Source of the DNA: Gemmatimonadota bacterium
Lineage (GTDB): Bacteria > Gemmatimonadota > Gemmatimonadetes > Longimicrobiales > Gaopeijiaceae
Assembly: GCA_022563405.1 (NCBI GenBank)
Contig: JADFNK010000022.1
Coordinates: 1-34,906 of the forward strand
Length of the DNA stretch: 34,906 bases
Direction of reading: 5' to 3'
Shown: positions 32,840 through 34,906 of the stretch, piece by piece
Layout of the letters: every line of letters begins with the position of its first letter
Position numbering within the stretch: the first letter of the stretch is position 1
The notes under the pieces: model-generated
Told to the model about the DNA's origin: nothing
Databases searched by the model: none
What the model saw: the letters and a program-made list of their open reading frames with translations, nothing else
Made by a program: the position numbers and the translations under genes

Positions 32840-34015
32840 ATGGACACCTTCATCGAGGCCAACCGTCTCCTCCATCAGCGGTTCTCCCAGATTTCTTGGC
32901 CATGGTGCGGGCTGTTGGCATTGTGGTTCGTCATCCTTTGGGTTGGGCCTGATCCCCGCCCGCTGGGCGCGCCCGATTGGGCCGTCGATCTGGCGAGCAT
33001 ACTGGGCTTGAGCGAACCCACGGCCCGGGCGGCGGCTTCACTGGTCCTGCGGGTCGGGGGGCTTGCGCTGCTGGGTGCGCTGCTGATGCTCGCGGTCGGA
33101 GCGCGAAAGCTGGGTCGGGTCGCGGCAATCGCGATCCTCCTCGCACCTGTGCTGGCAGTCGCCGCCCTCTGGGCCAACTACGGGTATTTTCCGATCACGA
33201 TCCAAATCGAGATCGCCGCCGTGAGCGCCGCGATGGGCGCGCTGGCCGGGCTCGCTTTACGACGCAATCTGATCGCGGCCGTCAGCGTCGTGGTCCTGAC
33301 GGCGGGGATCTTCACCTGGGGTACCGCCACCGGGATCGACGACGAATTGGACGCGGCGACTCGAGCCGTAGGCCTGCACCTGATGGCGACGGCCGACCAG
33401 GTTCCCGACGGCGACGCGGGCTTCGTCAAGCTGCTGGAGATCGCCTTCACCTTTGCCGAAGACAACTCGCACAACACGGATCCCGTCCTGCTCAACCGAG
33501 CGGCCATCCTCGCGCTCGGGGTCATTCTGGGTGACGAGCGCTTGGCCGATCTCGCCCGGCGTCAATTCGATGAGGGCCGTCTGCCCGAAGCCGAAGCGCT
33601 GCGGGGCCGCATCACGGCACACGGACGGGCGGATTGGCCACGACACTTTTGGGTGAGCGCCGCTCTGACGCCGCTGTCCGATGCCGATCGTTCGATTGCC
33701 GTCGGGATTACCAAGGAGCTCATGGACGCGGTGCCCGGTGGAAGCGGGTTTTCCTTCGCCGATCTGGCCGCGGATGCCGCCGGCAACACGTTCGCCTTAG
33801 CAGCGACTCAGGATGCTGCGTCCGCGCGCGCGACGCAGCGAAAAATCATGAGGGGTGCCCGTATCGAGGACTACCTGCCCGATCTGCACGGCCTGCCGGA
33901 AGGGCTCACGCGAGACCAACTGCAAATGGAGTACGGGGGCTTAGGGGGCCAAGGGACGCAGCGGGTCGTGGACGAGATCAACCGCCTTCTTCCCCGTCCC
34001 GAGTGGCTGCCGTGA
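32840..34015 (+). CDS. Membrane protein with C-terminal soluble domain, unknown function
   Basis: 391 residues. About five transmembrane segments occupy residues 18-165; the remaining 225 residues are soluble and contain 'EDNSHNTDPVLLNRAAILALG', 'WPRHFWVSAALTPLSDADRS' and 'SGFSFADLAADAAGNTFALAATQD'. I have no confident family for it. It overlaps the next gene by GTGA at 34012, and the secreted-protein gene is 44 nt upstream, suggesting a three-gene unit. Confidence 0.68.
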   Translation: MDTFIEANRLLHQRFSQISWPWCGLLALWFVILWVGPDPRPLGAPDWAVDLASILGLSEPTARAAASLVLRVGGLALLGALLMLAVGARKLGRVAAIAILLAPVLAVAALWANYGYFPITIQIEIAAVSAAMGALAGLALRRNLIAAVSVVVLTAGIFTWGTATGIDDELDAATRAVGLHLMATADQVPDGDAGFVKLLEIAFTFAEDNSHNTDPVLLNRAAILALGVILGDERLADLARRQFDEGRLPEAEALRGRITAHGRADWPRHFWVSAALTPLSDADRSIAVGITKELMDAVPGGSGFSFADLAADAAGNTFALAATQDAASARATQRKIMRGARIEDYLPDLHGLPEGLTRDQLQMEYGGLGGQGTQRVVDEINRLLPRPEWLP

Positions 34016-34857
34016 GCGAACACAGGATCTATCGAGTCACCTCCATCGGCCGGCCGATGGAGCCGAAGAAGTATCCCACCAACAAGGCCATCCTGATCCT
34101 GATGGTGGTGGCGGCGCTGATCGCAGGCGTAGTCGCTTTCATGCGGGGAGCTGGTGCGGGGGCCAGCGCGGCAGGTGCCCTGGAAGCGTTCCTGGTCGTG
34201 TTCGCCTGTTGGGCGCTGGGCCGGGAGCTGGCACCCGATGACAACTCTGCCGCATTCGTTGGAGCGGCACTCGCGTTTATCGCCTTGTGGTGGTGGCCCT
34301 CACCGAGCCTGCTGTTGCTGTTCACGGCGTTGGCCTTGTCCCGCATCGTCAACCGCAGTACGGGACTGACGGCCCGGCTTGGCGACTCTGTGATCGTCAC
34401 TGCGCTGGTGGTCTGGAGCATGGTCAGCCTTCAGAATCCGTTGGCGGGCGTGGCCGCAGCGCTGGCTTTCATGCTGGACGCACGCCTGGCGGATCCCAAC
34501 CGACGGCAGTGGCTGTTTGCAGCGATCTGCCTGACGGCCGTGGTGATCCAAGTGTGGCGGATCGACAGCGGCACCCTGGAGATGGCCTTCCTGCCCGAGC
34601 CTCAGTACGTGATCGCTGCGGCTACCTTGCTGGCCTTCCTGATGTTTTCGCTCGGTCTTCAAAGCGTGTCGTCCCGGGGTGATGTGGGCGGGCGGACGCT
34701 CAACCCGTCGCGCGTACGCGGCGGCATGCTGGTGGTCTGGTTGTTGGCACTCCTGACCAGTGTGCAGGGGCCAGGCGCAATCGAAATCGTCACACCGGTG
34801 CTGGCTGTAATGGCGGGGCTCGTGCTCGCTGGACTGGTGGGCCGGCTCGGGAGCTAA
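34012..34857 (+). CDS. Polytopic membrane protein of unknown function
   Basis: 281 residues from GTG 34012, overlapping the previous stop. After a short hydrophilic N-terminus (1-25) there are about eight to nine hydrophobic segments with few charged residues. No signature motif is recognised. Translational coupling suggests it forms a complex with the preceding membrane protein. The last 49 bp of the window after it hold nothing recognisable. Confidence 0.65.
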   Translation: MSEHRIYRVTSIGRPMEPKKYPTNKAILILMVVAALIAGVVAFMRGAGAGASAAGALEAFLVVFACWALGRELAPDDNSAAFVGAALAFIALWWWPSPSLLLLFTALALSRIVNRSTGLTARLGDSVIVTALVVWSMVSLQNPLAGVAAALAFMLDARLADPNRRQWLFAAICLTAVVIQVWRIDSGTLEMAFLPEPQYVIAAATLLAFLMFSLGLQSVSSRGDVGGRTLNPSRVRGGMLVVWLLALLTSVQGPGAIEIVTPVLAVMAGLVLAGLVGRLGS

Positions 34858-34906
34858 TCGTAGCATCTTTGCTCCACCTCCCTGCGGTTTCTCGCCAAGC
34901 CCGCGT

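Overview
The window is a GC-rich bacterial chromosome segment. The mix of genes (S9 peptidase, a run of secreted amidohydrolases, GlcG/HbpS-like secreted proteins, YajQ, FdhD, a DUF6152-type secreted protein, an FtsX-type permease remnant) and the frequent GTG/TTG starts resemble Gemmatimonadota, with Acidobacteriota a second possibility. That assignment is an inference from gene content; no rRNA or marker gene here settles it. I see no tRNA, rRNA, CRISPR array, integrase or insertion sequence.

Region 1 (1-17341) is ordinary metabolic and secreted-protein DNA: a c-type cytochrome/beta-propeller protein, nadB and yajQ (divergent), two GlcG/HbpS-like proteins, three consecutive amidohydrolase-fold proteins of which only the middle one keeps its metal ligands, a P1-family aminopeptidase and a sodium:solute symporter, then on the minus strand fdhD, a cyclase-family lipoprotein, a DPP-IV-like peptidase, and two small secreted proteins.

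Region 2 (17433-30210) is the exceptional part. A divergently transcribed SorC/DeoR-like regulator faces a tightly packed plus-strand operon, mostly with stop/start overlaps or gaps under 12 nt. In order it encodes a FHA-like/RING-like zinc protein (candidate E3), a ThiF/MoeB-type E1, an E2-fold protein with a conserved cysteine, an unrecognised 312-residue protein, a ubiquitin-like protein with an internal Gly-Gly, a JAB/JAMM metalloprotease, a proteasomal-ATPase (ARC/Mpa)-like AAA ATPase, a divergent Dop/PafA-family protein, a Pup/UBact-like small protein ending in Gln, a second and more canonical PafA/Dop-family protein, and an FtsZ-like GTPase with a Tat-like N-terminus. One operon therefore carries a complete-looking ubiquitin-type set (E1, E2, RING, Ubl, JAB) joined to a complete-looking pupylation-type set (Pup, two ligase/deamidase-family proteins, unfoldase), under one regulator. 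No 20S proteasome subunit is present. A truncated DUF4062 gene, of a type often found in bacterial conflict proteins, follows it. The likeliest reading is a dual protein-tagging conflict or defence system, or a regulated remodelling system acting on the FtsZ-like filament; the function is inferred.

Region 3 (30211-34906) starts at a rearrangement scar (a 3' remnant of an FtsX/MacB-like permease gene), then a DUF420 membrane protein, a second polytopic membrane protein, a secreted protein of unknown function, and two overlapping genes for membrane proteins of unknown function.
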